A DNA stretch of 64,000 nt from Catenovulum sediminis. Lineage in GTDB: Bacteria; Pseudomonadota; Gammaproteobacteria; Enterobacterales; Alteromonadaceae. The DNA is taken from assembly GCF_007289895.1 (NCBI RefSeq), contig NZ_CP041660.1:3658001-3722000 (forward strand), given 5' to 3'. The translations under genes and the position numbers were made by a program. Under the pieces are notes generated by a model. The model searched no databases and was not told where the DNA came from. It saw nothing but the letters and a program-made list of their open reading frames with translations. Of this stretch, positions 38,732 through 48,669 are shown piece by piece. Every line of letters begins with the position of its first letter. Position 1 is the first letter of the stretch.

Positions 38732-41329
38732 TTACAATTTTGTTGCAAGCCAAGAATGTACACTTTCTAGTGCTTTTCCTAAATTGTCAGGCTGACTACC
38801 CCCTGCTTGGGCCATATCAGCACGACCACCGCCTTTACCACCAACTTGCGCTGCGACCATTGCAACTAACTCGCCAGCTTTCACTTTAGACGTCAAGTCA
38901 TCCGTTACCCCAGCAATCAGGTTAACTTTATTGTCGCCTTTTAACCCGAGTACTATCACACCAGAACCAATTTTTTGCTTTAACTGATCTAATGTTGTAC
39001 GCAATGCTTTCGGTGCGACACCTGATATTTCAGATGCTAACAACTTTACACCTGACACTTCGGTGGCAGAAGACAATAAGTCACTTCCAGCCTGACTAGA
39101 CAACTTGTCTTGTAGTTTTTGTAAGTCTTTCTCCAACTTTTTATTTTTCTCTAACATTTGCGTCAGTTTTTCTAAAACACTATTAGAGTCAGTTTTCAAA
39201 GTTGCTGACAATTGCGCAAAGGTATTTTGCAATTGACTTACGTACTCACAAGCTGCCTGCCCTGTAATCGCCTCAATACGACGAACACCTGCAGCAATAC
39301 CAGCTTCAGAGGTTATTTTAAATAATCCAATGTCACCTGTTCTTTGTACGTGTGTGCCACCACAAAGTTCAATCGAAAATTCGCCCATTGAAACAACACG
39401 CACTTCATCGTCGTATTTTTCTCCGAATAAAGCCATTGCGCCCGCTTTTTTAGCTTCATCAATCGCCATTAAACGCGTTGTTAATGGATGATTTTCGCGA
39501 ATTTGTCGATTCACGATATCTTCTACTTGTTTTAACTCATCAGCTGTTACCGCTTCAAAATGGGAAAAGTCAAAACGTAATTTATCAGATAATACCAATG
39601 AGCCTTTTTGACTAACATGCTCACCCAAAACTTGTCGTAATGCAGCGTGTAATAAGTGAGTTGCTGAGTGATTTAGTTTTATCGCCTGACGACGCGACGC
39701 GTCAATTTTAGCTTCAACTTTATCACCAACGGATAAACCTTTTAAAGCCACGCCTTGATGTGCAAACGCATTACCAAGCTTAATGGTATCCTGAACCTCA
39801 AAAACATCACCTTCTGATGTAAAGTAACCGGTGTCGCCAACTTGACCACCAGACTCAGCATAAAATGGCGTATTTTTTAAAATGACTAAAGCTTTTTGAT
39901 CTGCTGCAAGCGATTGCACCGACTGCCCGTCTTGAATGATCTCAATGATTTCTGAGCTGTCTTTTTCTAGCTCATAACCGGTAAACTCAGAAACACTTTC
40001 ACTTGCAACTTCGGCGTTATAATCTTTACCAAAATTACTGGCTTCTTGGGCGCGTTTTCGTTGAGCCGCCATTTCTTTTTCAAAGCCAGCTTCGTCTAAA
40101 GTAAAGTTTCTTTCGCGCGCAACATCATTCGTTAAATCGACTGGGAATCCGTATGTGTCATACAGCTTAAATACCAATTCCCCCGGGATCACATCCCCTT
40201 TTAAATCAGCTAAGGCATCATTTAAAATGGCCAGGCCTCGATCAAGCGTTTTTAAGAACTGCTCTTCTTCTAAGCGTAAAACTTTTTCAACCATGACTTG
40301 TTGGGTTTTAAGTTCAGGATAAGCGTCACCCATTTGGTTAATAAGTGATTGGTAAACACGCCAGAAAAAGACTTCTTTTGCACCCAATTGGTTTCCATGG
40401 CGGATTGCGCGTCGAATAATACGACGCAATACATAACCGCGTCCTTCATTGGATGGCATGACGCCATCGGCAATCAAAAAACCACAAGAACGAATATGGT
40501 CGGCAATAACACGTAAAGATTTTACCGATAAATCATCTACTTGAAGCAACTCAGCAATATCTTTAATTAAATTCTCAAAAATATCTATCTCATAGTTGCT
40601 GTGTACACCTTGTAATATGGCTGCAATACGTTCTAAGCCCATCCCAGTATCGACTGAGGGTTTGGGCAGAGGCTCCATTTTTCCGTCTGCATGACGGTTA
40701 TACTGCATAAACACAAGGTTCCAGATTTCGATATAGCGATCGCCATCTTCTTCAGGTGTACCCGGTGGTCCGCCCCAAATATGTTCACCATGATCATAAA
40801 ATATTTCAGTACAGGGTCCGCAAGGGCCCGTGTCACCCATTGACCAAAAGTTATCTTTCGCGCCAATGCGAGAAACACGATCTGGATTAACACCTATTTT
40901 ATTAATCCAAATATCGGCAGCTTCGTCATCTTCGGTATAAACAGTGACCCATAATTTTTCTTTGGGAAGTTTTAGAACATCGGTTAAAAACGCCCAAGCA
41001 AATTGAATGGCTTCTTCTTTAAAGTAATCACCAAAACTAAAGTTACCCAACATTTCAAAAAATGTATGGTGTCTTGCCGTATAACCGACATTTTCTAAGT
41101 CGTTGTGTTTACCACCTGCACGTACGCAGCGCTGAGAAGAAGTGGCACGATAATATCCTCTATCTTCCAGACCTAAGAAGCAATCTTTAAATTGGTTCAT
41201 GCCCGCATTGGTGAACAGCAGAGTTGGATCGTTTGCGGGTACTAATGAACTACTATCGACGATTTGGTGTTGTTTACTGGCAAAAAAATCTAAAAATGCC
41301 TGCCTAATTTCAGCAGTAGTCATCTTCAT
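38732..41329 (-). CDS. alaS: alanyl-tRNA synthetase
   Basis: This 865-residue class II synthetase has an aminoacylation domain beginning [18 protein letters not shown], with [11 protein letters not shown] and [15 protein letters not shown]. The editing domain carries [11 protein letters not shown] and CGGTHVQ, which hold the zinc-binding His and Cys residues. The C-Ala domain ends [14 protein letters not shown]. The length is close to E. coli AlaS (876 aa). It charges tRNA-Ala and edits mischarged Ser and Gly. Confidence 0.98.
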   Translation of the reverse strand: MKMTTAEIRQAFLDFFASKQHQIVDSSSLVPANDPTLLFTNAGMNQFKDCFLGLEDRGYYRATSSQRCVRAGGKHNDLENVGYTARHHTFFEMLGNFSFGDYFKEEAIQFAWAFLTDVLKLPKEKLWVTVYTEDDEAADIWINKIGVNPDRVSRIGAKDNFWSMGDTGPCGPCTEIFYDHGEHIWGGPPGTPEEDGDRYIEIWNLVFMQYNRHADGKMEPLPKPSVDTGMGLERIAAILQGVHSNYEIDIFENLIKDIAELLQVDDLSVKSLRVIADHIRSCGFLIADGVMPSNEGRGYVLRRIIRRAIRHGNQLGAKEVFFWRVYQSLINQMGDAYPELKTQQVMVEKVLRLEEEQFLKTLDRGLAILNDALADLKGDVIPGELVFKLYDTYGFPVDLTNDVARERNFTLDEAGFEKEMAAQRKRAQEASNFGKDYNAEVASESVSEFTGYELEKDSSEIIEIIQDGQSVQSLAADQKALVILKNTPFYAESGGQVGDTGYFTSEGDVFEVQDTIKLGNAFAHQGVALKGLSVGDKVEAKIDASRRQAIKLNHSATHLLHAALRQVLGEHVSQKGSLVLSDKLRFDFSHFEAVTADELKQVEDIVNRQIRENHPLTTRLMAIDEAKKAGAMALFGEKYDDEVRVVSMGEFSIELCGGTHVQRTGDIGLFKITSEAGIAAGVRRIEAITGQAACEYVSQLQNTFAQLSATLKTDSNSVLEKLTQMLEKNKKLEKDLQKLQDKLSSQAGSDLLSSATEVSGVKLLASEISGVAPKALRTTLDQLKQKIGSGVIVLGLKGDNKVNLIAGVTDDLTSKVKAGELVAMVAAQVGGKGGGRADMAQAGGSQPDNLGKALESVHSWLATKL

Positions 41330-41525
41330 TCTAAATTCCTATTCACTTAAAAATGCTGCAAATTTTCTACGATTGTCGTGATTATATACCACTGTTAGGT
41401 ATATCCCGCAGAAATCTAGCGAGTTGGGTGGTTATACAAAACGTTATACAACAAAAACAATTACAAAAATGGTGGTGAAATGTACCACAATGACACTGTT
41501 TAGTGAATAACCCTAAGACTGCAAA

Positions 41526-42011
41526 TTAATCCATATCTTCTATTTGAGCCAGCGCTGCAGAGATATATTCACCAGAGAATCCTCGTGAATATAAAAACCG
41601 CATTCTTTTTTGCTTTTCTTTAAAGTCTTTGGTTAACGGATCAGTGTATTTTTTTTGAATAAGTTGAACCACTATTTCAACCCAGTCGATTTCTAAACTG
41701 TCCGCCAACTGATTTACATCACAATCAACCTGATGCTGATAAAACAGTTGTTGAATATACTTAGGGCCATAACCGGCAGCACTTTTACTTTTTAACGTTA
41801 CTTCGGCAAATCTTTGATCACTTTGCCAATTATTTTCGTTAAACTCATCGAGTACACTTTTAATAATTTCGTGCGGACAAGCTCTGGCAGTGAGCTTTTT
41901 TTCTAACTGGGATCGCGCATACTCTTTGCGACTTAAAAGATTTAAAACATACTGTCGCGCATGAATTTTATCTGTTATATCTGGTAACTGTTTGGGATTA
42001 AAAAAATTCAT
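41526..42011 (-). CDS. recX: RecX, regulator of RecA
   Basis: The 161-residue helical-repeat protein contains RQYVLNLLSRKEYARSQLEKKL and QKRMRFLYSRGFSGEYISAAL, typical of RecX, which inhibits RecA filament growth. It lies upstream of alaS as usual, but recA is not adjacent: the neighbour is a divergent gene whose ATG is only 2 bp away. Expression must come from inside that gene or as a leaderless message. Confidence 0.88.
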   Translation of the reverse strand: MNFFNPKQLPDITDKIHARQYVLNLLSRKEYARSQLEKKLTARACPHEIIKSVLDEFNENNWQSDQRFAEVTLKSKSAAGYGPKYIQQLFYQHQVDCDVNQLADSLEIDWVEIVVQLIQKKYTDPLTKDFKEKQKRMRFLYSRGFSGEYISAALAQIEDMD

Positions 42012-42013
42012 TT

Positions 42014-43123
42014 ATGGATACAAATATTAAAGATTACACAATTCATAAAGAGCTTCCGTCTGATTGGCAAAACCCGAGCAATGAAGTCTTTCTAAAAGCT
42101 GAGTTTTTACAAGCACTGGCTGACAATAGCTGTATTGGTAACAATACGGGATGGCAAGCTCATTACATCGAATTAGGCACAGAAAATATCACGCTGCCCT
42201 GCTACATAAAAGAGCATAGCATGGGTGAATACGTTTTTGACTGGTCTTGGGCTGAAGCTTATCAAAAATATGGGTTAGACTATTACCCGAAACTACTGTG
42301 CGCGATCCCATTTACCCCTGTCGCGACGGATAAATTTTCAGGTCTGAAACTAGATAATATCGCAACGCAAAAGATCGTCCAAAATCTGAATAATGTCTGT
42401 CGCGACGAACAGTTAAGCAGTTGGCATATTAACTTTATAACGGCGCAGCAGGCACAATCTTTTGCCAATGAAACTATTCATATTCGTCACGCAGTACAGT
42501 TTGAATGGCACAATAAAAATTTCACTCACTTTGACGACTATCTAAGTTTAATGATGTCGCGCAAACGAAAGATGATCAAAAAAGAAAGACAAAAAGCACA
42601 GCAACAAATTGACTCTATTCAACAGTTAACGGGTAGCGAGATAACAGAAAAAACTTTGCAAGCTTTCTATTACTGCTACCAAATGACGTATTTAAAACGT
42701 GGCCGGCAAGGCTATTTAACTTATCAATTTTTTAAACAACTAGTTGAAACCATGGGCGAACATATTTTGCTTGTTACCGCCGAAAAATCATCAGAAATAG
42801 TTGCAGCAGCATTGTTTTTTTATGACGAAAAGACCTTGTATGGTCGTTACTGGGGATGTGTTTCAGAAATAGAGTTTTTACACTTTGAACTGTGCTTTTA
42901 TCAAGGTATTGATTTTTGTATTAAAAACAAACTGACGCGCTTTAATCCGGGCACTCAGGGTGAACATAAATTATTACGCGGTTTTGAGCCGACCCTGACC
43001 TATTCGGCCCATCACCAGTTTGAATCAGGTTTTCGTTGGGCCATCGAAAACTTCTGCGCTGAAGAAAGGGCATGGATTCAAAATTACTACCAAGCCTGTC
43101 TAAAAAGATTGCCTTTTAAATAA
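42014..43123 (+). CDS. GNAT/FemAB-like protein (DUF482 type)
   Basis: The 369-residue protein resembles the DUF482 peptidoglycan-related N-acyltransferase-like family. Markers are YVFDWSWAEAYQKYGLDYYPKLLCAIPFTPV and a C-terminal acyltransferase half (SRKRKMIKKERQ, YCYQMTYLKRG, ARFNPGTQGEHKLLRGF-type block near residue 310). It has no signal peptide. The acceptor is unknown. It is divergent from recX (2-bp gap) and convergent with recD (8-bp overlap at the 3' ends). Confidence 0.82.
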   Translation: MDTNIKDYTIHKELPSDWQNPSNEVFLKAEFLQALADNSCIGNNTGWQAHYIELGTENITLPCYIKEHSMGEYVFDWSWAEAYQKYGLDYYPKLLCAIPFTPVATDKFSGLKLDNIATQKIVQNLNNVCRDEQLSSWHINFITAQQAQSFANETIHIRHAVQFEWHNKNFTHFDDYLSLMMSRKRKMIKKERQKAQQQIDSIQQLTGSEITEKTLQAFYYCYQMTYLKRGRQGYLTYQFFKQLVETMGEHILLVTAEKSSEIVAAALFFYDEKTLYGRYWGCVSEIEFLHFELCFYQGIDFCIKNKLTRFNPGTQGEHKLLRGFEPTLTYSAHHQFESGFRWAIENFCAEERAWIQNYYQACLKRLPFK

Positions 43124-45083
43124 TTTTTGCCAATTTCATCGCCAACCCCGAGTGTCGGGGTAACTTTTTATTGAGCGCTTGATACCAAACATGTTTTGCT
43201 GCCAGTATGCTAACTTGCTTTTTTGCGCGTGTGATTCCAGTGTATATCAATTCAGGGCTTAAAATTTTGTTGTCTTGCTCGGGTAGCATTAATAACACAT
43301 GTGAAAATTCAGAGCCTTGTGTTTTATGAATTGTCATTGCATACACGGTTTCAACTTTGGGTAAACGCGCCAAACTGACTTTTTTAATGCCATTCGCATT
43401 TTCAAAACAAGCTTGCAAGCGACCTTGTGTATCAGACCAGACAATGCCCACATCACCATTAAACAGACCACTGCGATAATCGTTTTCCACAACCATAATG
43501 GGTCGCCCATGGTAATGCCGCCCTATTCTGATAGCGGCATTATTTCTTGCAAGTTGCTGCTCAATAATCAGATTGACTTGCTCGACACCCAAACTACCAG
43601 CGCGAGTGGCACAGAGTATTCGAAAAGCATTTAAAATTGCAAACGCACTTTCGACCTCTAAACAACGCGCTATTTTTTTATAATAATTTTGACAGGCAGA
43701 TAACAAGCAGGCGTCTTTAATTGTTGGCATAAAATGGTTTATTTCGCCGGCAAATTTAATAACGTCGGCACTGCTTGTGGGTACAAATGTGTATGATTCC
43801 AGTAACTGCCAACTGGTGTTAGCTTGGCGATTAATCACAGCTTTCGCGAGCCTTGCTATTTCGCCTTTAAACCTATGGGTTTTAAGTAAAAAAGTAATAT
43901 GGCTATGATTACAAGTCGAAGAAGCGTTGTTAACAGGTACACTTTGACCACTAATTTGTTGAATTTGCTGCGCGGAAGCTTGATCGTATCCCTGATGGTT
44001 TTTGTTGGCTAAATCTGCAATTAAGTTTCCGGTTTCAACCGACGGCAGTTGATCAGCATCTCCCAATAAGATTAAACACGCGTCAGGGTTAAGTGCTCTT
44101 AAAACACGACTCATCATGGCAATATCAATCATCGATACTTCATCAACCAGCAAAACATCACAATCTAATGGATTATTTTCGTTAAAGCGATAATCCAAAC
44201 TACGTGGTCGATAACCCAAAAGTCGGTGTAAGGTTTTCGCTTCTTCGGGTATAGAAGTTAATAAAGAGAAATCGACATTTTGACTAAGCAGTTGCATTTT
44301 AGCGCCAACAATAGATTCAGTTAAACGCTGCGCGGCTTTCCCCGTAGGTGCTGCCATCTGTATATTTAACTGAACGTCTGCCCCTTTAAGCCGGTGCGCG
44401 GCTTGCAGCATCACCAGTAGGCGTGCAACCGTGTATGTTTTTCCGGTTCCCGGACCGCCACAAATAATGTTTAAATTACGCCCTATCGCATTACTCACGG
44501 CAACCTGTTGCCAATCAATTTCATCGTTTTGTTGTGCTGTCGGAAACAATTGTTTAATCGTTTTCTTAAGATTTTCGATTTCTGATGCATTTTCTGATGC
44601 ATTTTCTGATGCATTTTCTGATTCATTTTCTGATGCATTCAGGCATTTATGCTGCATTTTTTGCAATAAACAATGTGCAACATCATTTTCAAATTGCCAA
44701 TATCGACGCAAATACAAACTCTGATTTTCCAACACCAGTACAGAATTTTCGTTATTCTCAATGTCTAACGTGTCCAGTGCTGAGCTTAAAACCGCTAGCG
44801 ATGCAAATTTAAAACCTGTCGTTTCAAGGTTGTCTTGATCCTGCCATAAAACCGTTTCGGCAATATCATTAAGCGGTAAACATGTGTGCCCCTGCCTTAA
44901 GTAATATTGCAGCGCTAAAAACACATGAAAAAGTTGCGAAACTCGGTGGTTGTCACTGTCCTGCGATAGATACTTCTCAGTTATTTTTTCCGCAAAAAAA
45001 TAATCAATGGCTTCAACATCCAATAAATGTTGTTTGCAGTTTTCAAAACTATGATACAAGACTGTCACCTCAACCGACCTCAT
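43116..45083 (-). CDS. recD: exodeoxyribonuclease V subunit RecD
   Basis: The 655-residue SF1B 5'-3' helicase of RecBCD has Walker A CGGPGTGKTYTVARLL, Walker B CDVLLVDEVSMID, and C-terminal motifs GLFNGDVGIVW and MTIHKTQGSEFSHVLL. Near residue 150, in the linker before the motor domain, a Ser-Glu-Asn-Ala repeat inserts five four-residue units. The gene starts 14 bp inside the end of recB, so it is translationally coupled. It also overlaps the 3' end of the convergent DUF482-type gene. Confidence 0.95.
   Translation of the reverse strand: MRSVEVTVLYHSFENCKQHLLDVEAIDYFFAEKITEKYLSQDSDNHRVSQLFHVFLALQYYLRQGHTCLPLNDIAETVLWQDQDNLETTGFKFASLAVLSSALDTLDIENNENSVLVLENQSLYLRRYWQFENDVAHCLLQKMQHKCLNASENESENASENASENASEIENLKKTIKQLFPTAQQNDEIDWQQVAVSNAIGRNLNIICGGPGTGKTYTVARLLVMLQAAHRLKGADVQLNIQMAAPTGKAAQRLTESIVGAKMQLLSQNVDFSLLTSIPEEAKTLHRLLGYRPRSLDYRFNENNPLDCDVLLVDEVSMIDIAMMSRVLRALNPDACLILLGDADQLPSVETGNLIADLANKNHQGYDQASAQQIQQISGQSVPVNNASSTCNHSHITFLLKTHRFKGEIARLAKAVINRQANTSWQLLESYTFVPTSSADVIKFAGEINHFMPTIKDACLLSACQNYYKKIARCLEVESAFAILNAFRILCATRAGSLGVEQVNLIIEQQLARNNAAIRIGRHYHGRPIMVVENDYRSGLFNGDVGIVWSDTQGRLQACFENANGIKKVSLARLPKVETVYAMTIHKTQGSEFSHVLLMLPEQDNKILSPELIYTGITRAKKQVSILAAKHVWYQALNKKLPRHSGLAMKLAKII
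44580..44639. repeat. 12-bp tandem repeat inside recD, five copies
   Basis: The plus-strand unit TTCTGATGCATT repeats five times; the fourth copy has one change, GATTCATT for GATGCATT. On the coding strand it adds Asn-Ala-Ser-Glu units in frame. It is a coding VNTR like the one near 7.4 kb, with an unrelated unit. Confidence 0.95.
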
Positions 45084-48000
45084 CGTTATTTTGCATGATG
45101 CTATCCAGCTTGGTTACTAAATCTTCTTCGAGTTTTTTATAATAAACCCCCAAATAGTCTGGATTGTCTGGATGCATGCCACGTAAATAGAGATAATAAA
45201 CACCGCCAAAATGCTGGCTAAAATTGTAATTTGGCAGGCGTTTATTCAAATACCTATGCAGAGCCAGCGCATAAATCAAATATTGTAAATCATAATAATG
45301 CGCTTCGTTATTGAGCTTGAGCGCGGCCTGATTATATTCAAAATAATCTTCACCCAAGTGCGTTGATTTATAATCGGCGATATAAAAACGTCCTTGATGT
45401 TCAAATATTAAATCGATAAACCCATGCATCATACCTTGTAAGCTTTGCTGTTGAGGCAAGACAGGTACGTCGTTTGTTTCTCTATGCTGGGCTAAACAAA
45501 ACATTAATTGTTTAAGATCTGCTCGCTGCAACGGAAAATAAAACTCAGCTTCACGTAAGGTTTGCTCGAATCCCAAATCTGCTAAACAAAAATCTGTACT
45601 CGCTTGATTGTCAGTGTTGTACATATCCGGCAGTGGTGTTTGTAAAACCTCTTCTAACCATTCAATTAAAAATTCTTGTTGGTTGTCTTCTAAAGCGCCG
45701 AAACGTGCGATGGGATCTTTAATTATCAGAAGCCAGTCTGGTGCAGAAAAATCGGTATGTTCTAAAATATCATGTAATAAGTCGCCGGCAGCAGCGCCTT
45801 TTTTAAGACTAAAGCGGATTAAAGATGATTGTTGGATATCCGGTTGTTTAACGGCTTCGACCTGCAAAAATCCATCATTATCCAATTCATCAAAACGTTC
45901 TAGCTGTTTAACACTGCTATGCGCGTTACGTGTTATGCCGGAAAACGAATGTAATCTCCAATTTTGCTCTACTTGAGCGCTGAATTCAGCCGGCTGCGCC
46001 TGTTCAGGTTGAGCGCCTTGGATATCTAAGCTAACGATAGATGAATCAAATTCAACCTCGTCATTGGCACTAAGTGCTATCGCTGTGCCATTGGACGTAT
46101 TGACAATTTGATTAATTTTATCCTGCCACTGGGTTTGATTTTCTACCTGCAAGGCTTTGGCAACAGCCGAATACTGGCTATTGTCAAAATGCGTTAAGCC
46201 AATATAACATCTGTGTTCGGCGCGCGTGACAGCCACATATAACAAACGCATCGACTCAGCCAAAGCTTCTTGCGTTACGGCTGATTTTGCATACTCATCT
46301 ATGCCAATTTGATGAACAGACTGTGCTAATTCCAGGTGGTGGTAATTAAAATAGTGTTTTGCTTTATTGCCAAACTTAGTCGGATCTGTGTAATGACTGG
46401 CAAAAGGTATAAAGACAACCGGATATTCCAACCCTTTAGATTTATGCTGCGTGATAATTTGAATTAAGTTCGCATCACTTTCTAATCGCAATTCGGCTTC
46501 ACTTTGGCTGACATCAAGCACAATCTGCTCTTTGAGCCACTTCACTAACTGTTGTGGATGTTTGTGCTCTCGGGCGGCTTTTTGCAATATTTCAGCTAAA
46601 TGAATCATGTTGGTTAATCCACGTTCATGATTCTGCTCGGTTGGCTGATAATAGTTTTTGATTAATTTCAGCAGCAGCGAAAGTACCCCGCGTTTAAACC
46701 AGAGTTGTCTGAGTGAATAGGCAAACTGAATGGCTTCCTCCCACTCCTCTTGGTATTCAACCATTTGGTAACGGCTTAACTGTTGAGCCGAGTAATTTAA
46801 TAATTCACAGGCCAAAGCACGGATTAATAAGGCCTCGTTGTCGCAATCTAACAATGCTTCTAGCACAATTAGCACACTAACGGCTTCATCGCTTTTCAGT
46901 ACATTACTGCGTTCGCTTAAATAGACTGAAGGTAGACGATATTCTAACAATGCCTGTTTAACGATTTGAGCCTCGCTAGTACTGCGCACTAACACCGCAA
47001 TATCGGCCGGTTGCAATGCATCACCGCCTAACTGAGTTTGCTGTAATAACCTTCTGATTTCTTGTGCGCACCAAATCGCTATCTGGTTTTGCTTATCGGC
47101 TTTGTTGCTTTTTTCGGTACCATCTTCGGCTAACCAAAGATAATTCATTGCGGCGCGGGTATTCGCCTGATCGGTTAACGGCTTTTTCGCTGCGGCTGAG
47201 TGTTCTGTTGATTTAATTTGTTGATACTCTATTGAATAACCAAAAACATCCTGACTGTTTTGCTCTAATGCATTGCCCCAAAAAAGCCGATTGTACGCAG
47301 TCACCATTGCCGATGAAGAGCGCCAGTTGGTATCCATCAACCATATTTGGTCAACCGATTGTTTGGCCGCTAAATAAGTAAAAATATCACCGCCACGGAA
47401 ACCATAAATCGCTTGTTTTGGATCGCCTATCATATAAAGCGCATTATCTTTAAGCTGATAAATATTTTTAAGTATGCTGTATTGATGTGCATCTGTGTCT
47501 TGAAACTCATCCACTAATGCGACCGGATATTGCTGATTAAGTGCTTGGGTTAAAGCGCGCTCGGTAAACGGCTTTTTTGCTTCTTCATTCAGTAGATTGG
47601 CCAATACACTGACTAAATCGTCAAAATCCATTAGGGATTGTTTTAATTTATAACTTTTAAAGCGCTTTCTAATATTGTTGATTGCGTCAACAACCAGCTG
47701 ATTACCCTCTACTGCATCAAGTTGTTTTTGTTTTTCTTCATGCAATGCTGAGATTTTCGCTTGTGCTGACTTTCGAAGATCATTCAGCGGTAATAAGATT
47801 TCTTTAATATCGGATTTGCCGCGATAACGGTTGCCGTTACAAAAGTCACCAATTGCCTTGGGTGTTTCGATTGTATGTACCTGATCTAACCAAGCTATTA
47901 TTTGTAACCACTCGTCCTGTCGTTTGTTAAATTCTGCGCCTTTTTTACTGTCGATAAGCACTTCTCGCAGATAGGCCTGATTATCTAATAAGTTTTCTTT

Positions 48001-48669
48001 TACCTGCTGCTTATCCATAAACAGTTGTTGCAAATAAGCTTCTAAAACAGTTTCAAAACCTGCGTTAATAGAGGCTTGTGTGCTGGCAATTAATGGCGCG
48101 TCACTGCGCAATGCTGCCGAAAAACTTTGCATAAAGAGCTCTGGTGTGTGCCAGTTTTGTTGTTGCAATAATGCAAAGTTGGCCTGTTGATTTGCCACTT
48201 CCCGATACCAGTCTTGCACTGCTTGCAACAATATATCGCTGGTATCAGCCTCCATACTGACATCCAAGGCTAATCCGCTGTCAAACGCTTGTTGGCTGAG
48301 TACCCGTTTGCAAAACCCATGGATGGTAAAAATTGACGCTTCGTCTAATTCTAAAATTGCTGCGTTTAATCTATTTATTGCGGTTTGCGACTCTATTGTA
48401 GATTCTAGTGCTTGATAAAATGGATCTTTCTCGCCTCTTGTCCCCCATAAATCAATTGCCTGTCTTAACTCTTTTTCAATACGGCCTTTTAACTCTTCAG
48501 TCGCCGCTTTAGTAAAGGTCATCACCAATATTTGCTGAACGGATAAATTACGCTCTAATAACAAACGTAAATAAATGCGTGTGATATTAAAGGTTTTCCC
48601 CGTCCCGGCGCTGGCTTCAATTAAATGCGTGCCCGATAAAGGAAGTATGTGCGCTTGCAATTGTTTCAT
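45070..48669 (-). CDS. recB: exodeoxyribonuclease V subunit RecB
   Basis: The 1199-residue UvrD-type 3'-5' helicase and nuclease has Walker A EASAGTGKTFNI (residues 18-29), VLVMTFTKAATEELKGRI, Walker B PVALVDEFQDTD, IGDPKQAIYGFRGGD and LLYVAVTRAEHRCYI. The C-terminal nuclease domain has the metal-binding GFIDLIFEHQGRFYIADYKST (near residue 1085) preceded by GDLLHDILEH. With RecC and RecD it resects double-strand breaks to Chi sites. It overlaps recC by 4 bp and recD by 14 bp. Confidence 0.97.
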   Translation of the reverse strand: MKQLQAHILPLSGTHLIEASAGTGKTFNITRIYLRLLLERNLSVQQILVMTFTKAATEELKGRIEKELRQAIDLWGTRGEKDPFYQALESTIESQTAINRLNAAILELDEASIFTIHGFCKRVLSQQAFDSGLALDVSMEADTSDILLQAVQDWYREVANQQANFALLQQQNWHTPELFMQSFSAALRSDAPLIASTQASINAGFETVLEAYLQQLFMDKQQVKENLLDNQAYLREVLIDSKKGAEFNKRQDEWLQIIAWLDQVHTIETPKAIGDFCNGNRYRGKSDIKEILLPLNDLRKSAQAKISALHEEKQKQLDAVEGNQLVVDAINNIRKRFKSYKLKQSLMDFDDLVSVLANLLNEEAKKPFTERALTQALNQQYPVALVDEFQDTDAHQYSILKNIYQLKDNALYMIGDPKQAIYGFRGGDIFTYLAAKQSVDQIWLMDTNWRSSSAMVTAYNRLFWGNALEQNSQDVFGYSIEYQQIKSTEHSAAAKKPLTDQANTRAAMNYLWLAEDGTEKSNKADKQNQIAIWCAQEIRRLLQQTQLGGDALQPADIAVLVRSTSEAQIVKQALLEYRLPSVYLSERSNVLKSDEAVSVLIVLEALLDCDNEALLIRALACELLNYSAQQLSRYQMVEYQEEWEEAIQFAYSLRQLWFKRGVLSLLLKLIKNYYQPTEQNHERGLTNMIHLAEILQKAAREHKHPQQLVKWLKEQIVLDVSQSEAELRLESDANLIQIITQHKSKGLEYPVVFIPFASHYTDPTKFGNKAKHYFNYHHLELAQSVHQIGIDEYAKSAVTQEALAESMRLLYVAVTRAEHRCYIGLTHFDNSQYSAVAKALQVENQTQWQDKINQIVNTSNGTAIALSANDEVEFDSSIVSLDIQGAQPEQAQPAEFSAQVEQNWRLHSFSGITRNAHSSVKQLERFDELDNDGFLQVEAVKQPDIQQSSLIRFSLKKGAAAGDLLHDILEHTDFSAPDWLLIIKDPIARFGALEDNQQEFLIEWLEEVLQTPLPDMYNTDNQASTDFCLADLGFEQTLREAEFYFPLQRADLKQLMFCLAQHRETNDVPVLPQQQSLQGMMHGFIDLIFEHQGRFYIADYKSTHLGEDYFEYNQAALKLNNEAHYYDLQYLIYALALHRYLNKRLPNYNFSQHFGGVYYLYLRGMHPDNPDYLGVYYKKLEEDLVTKLDSIMQNNDEVG

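Noticed and set aside
45608-45976. 122-codon ORF opposite recB
   Set aside because: Antisense shadow of recB with no ribosome-binding site or family resemblance.
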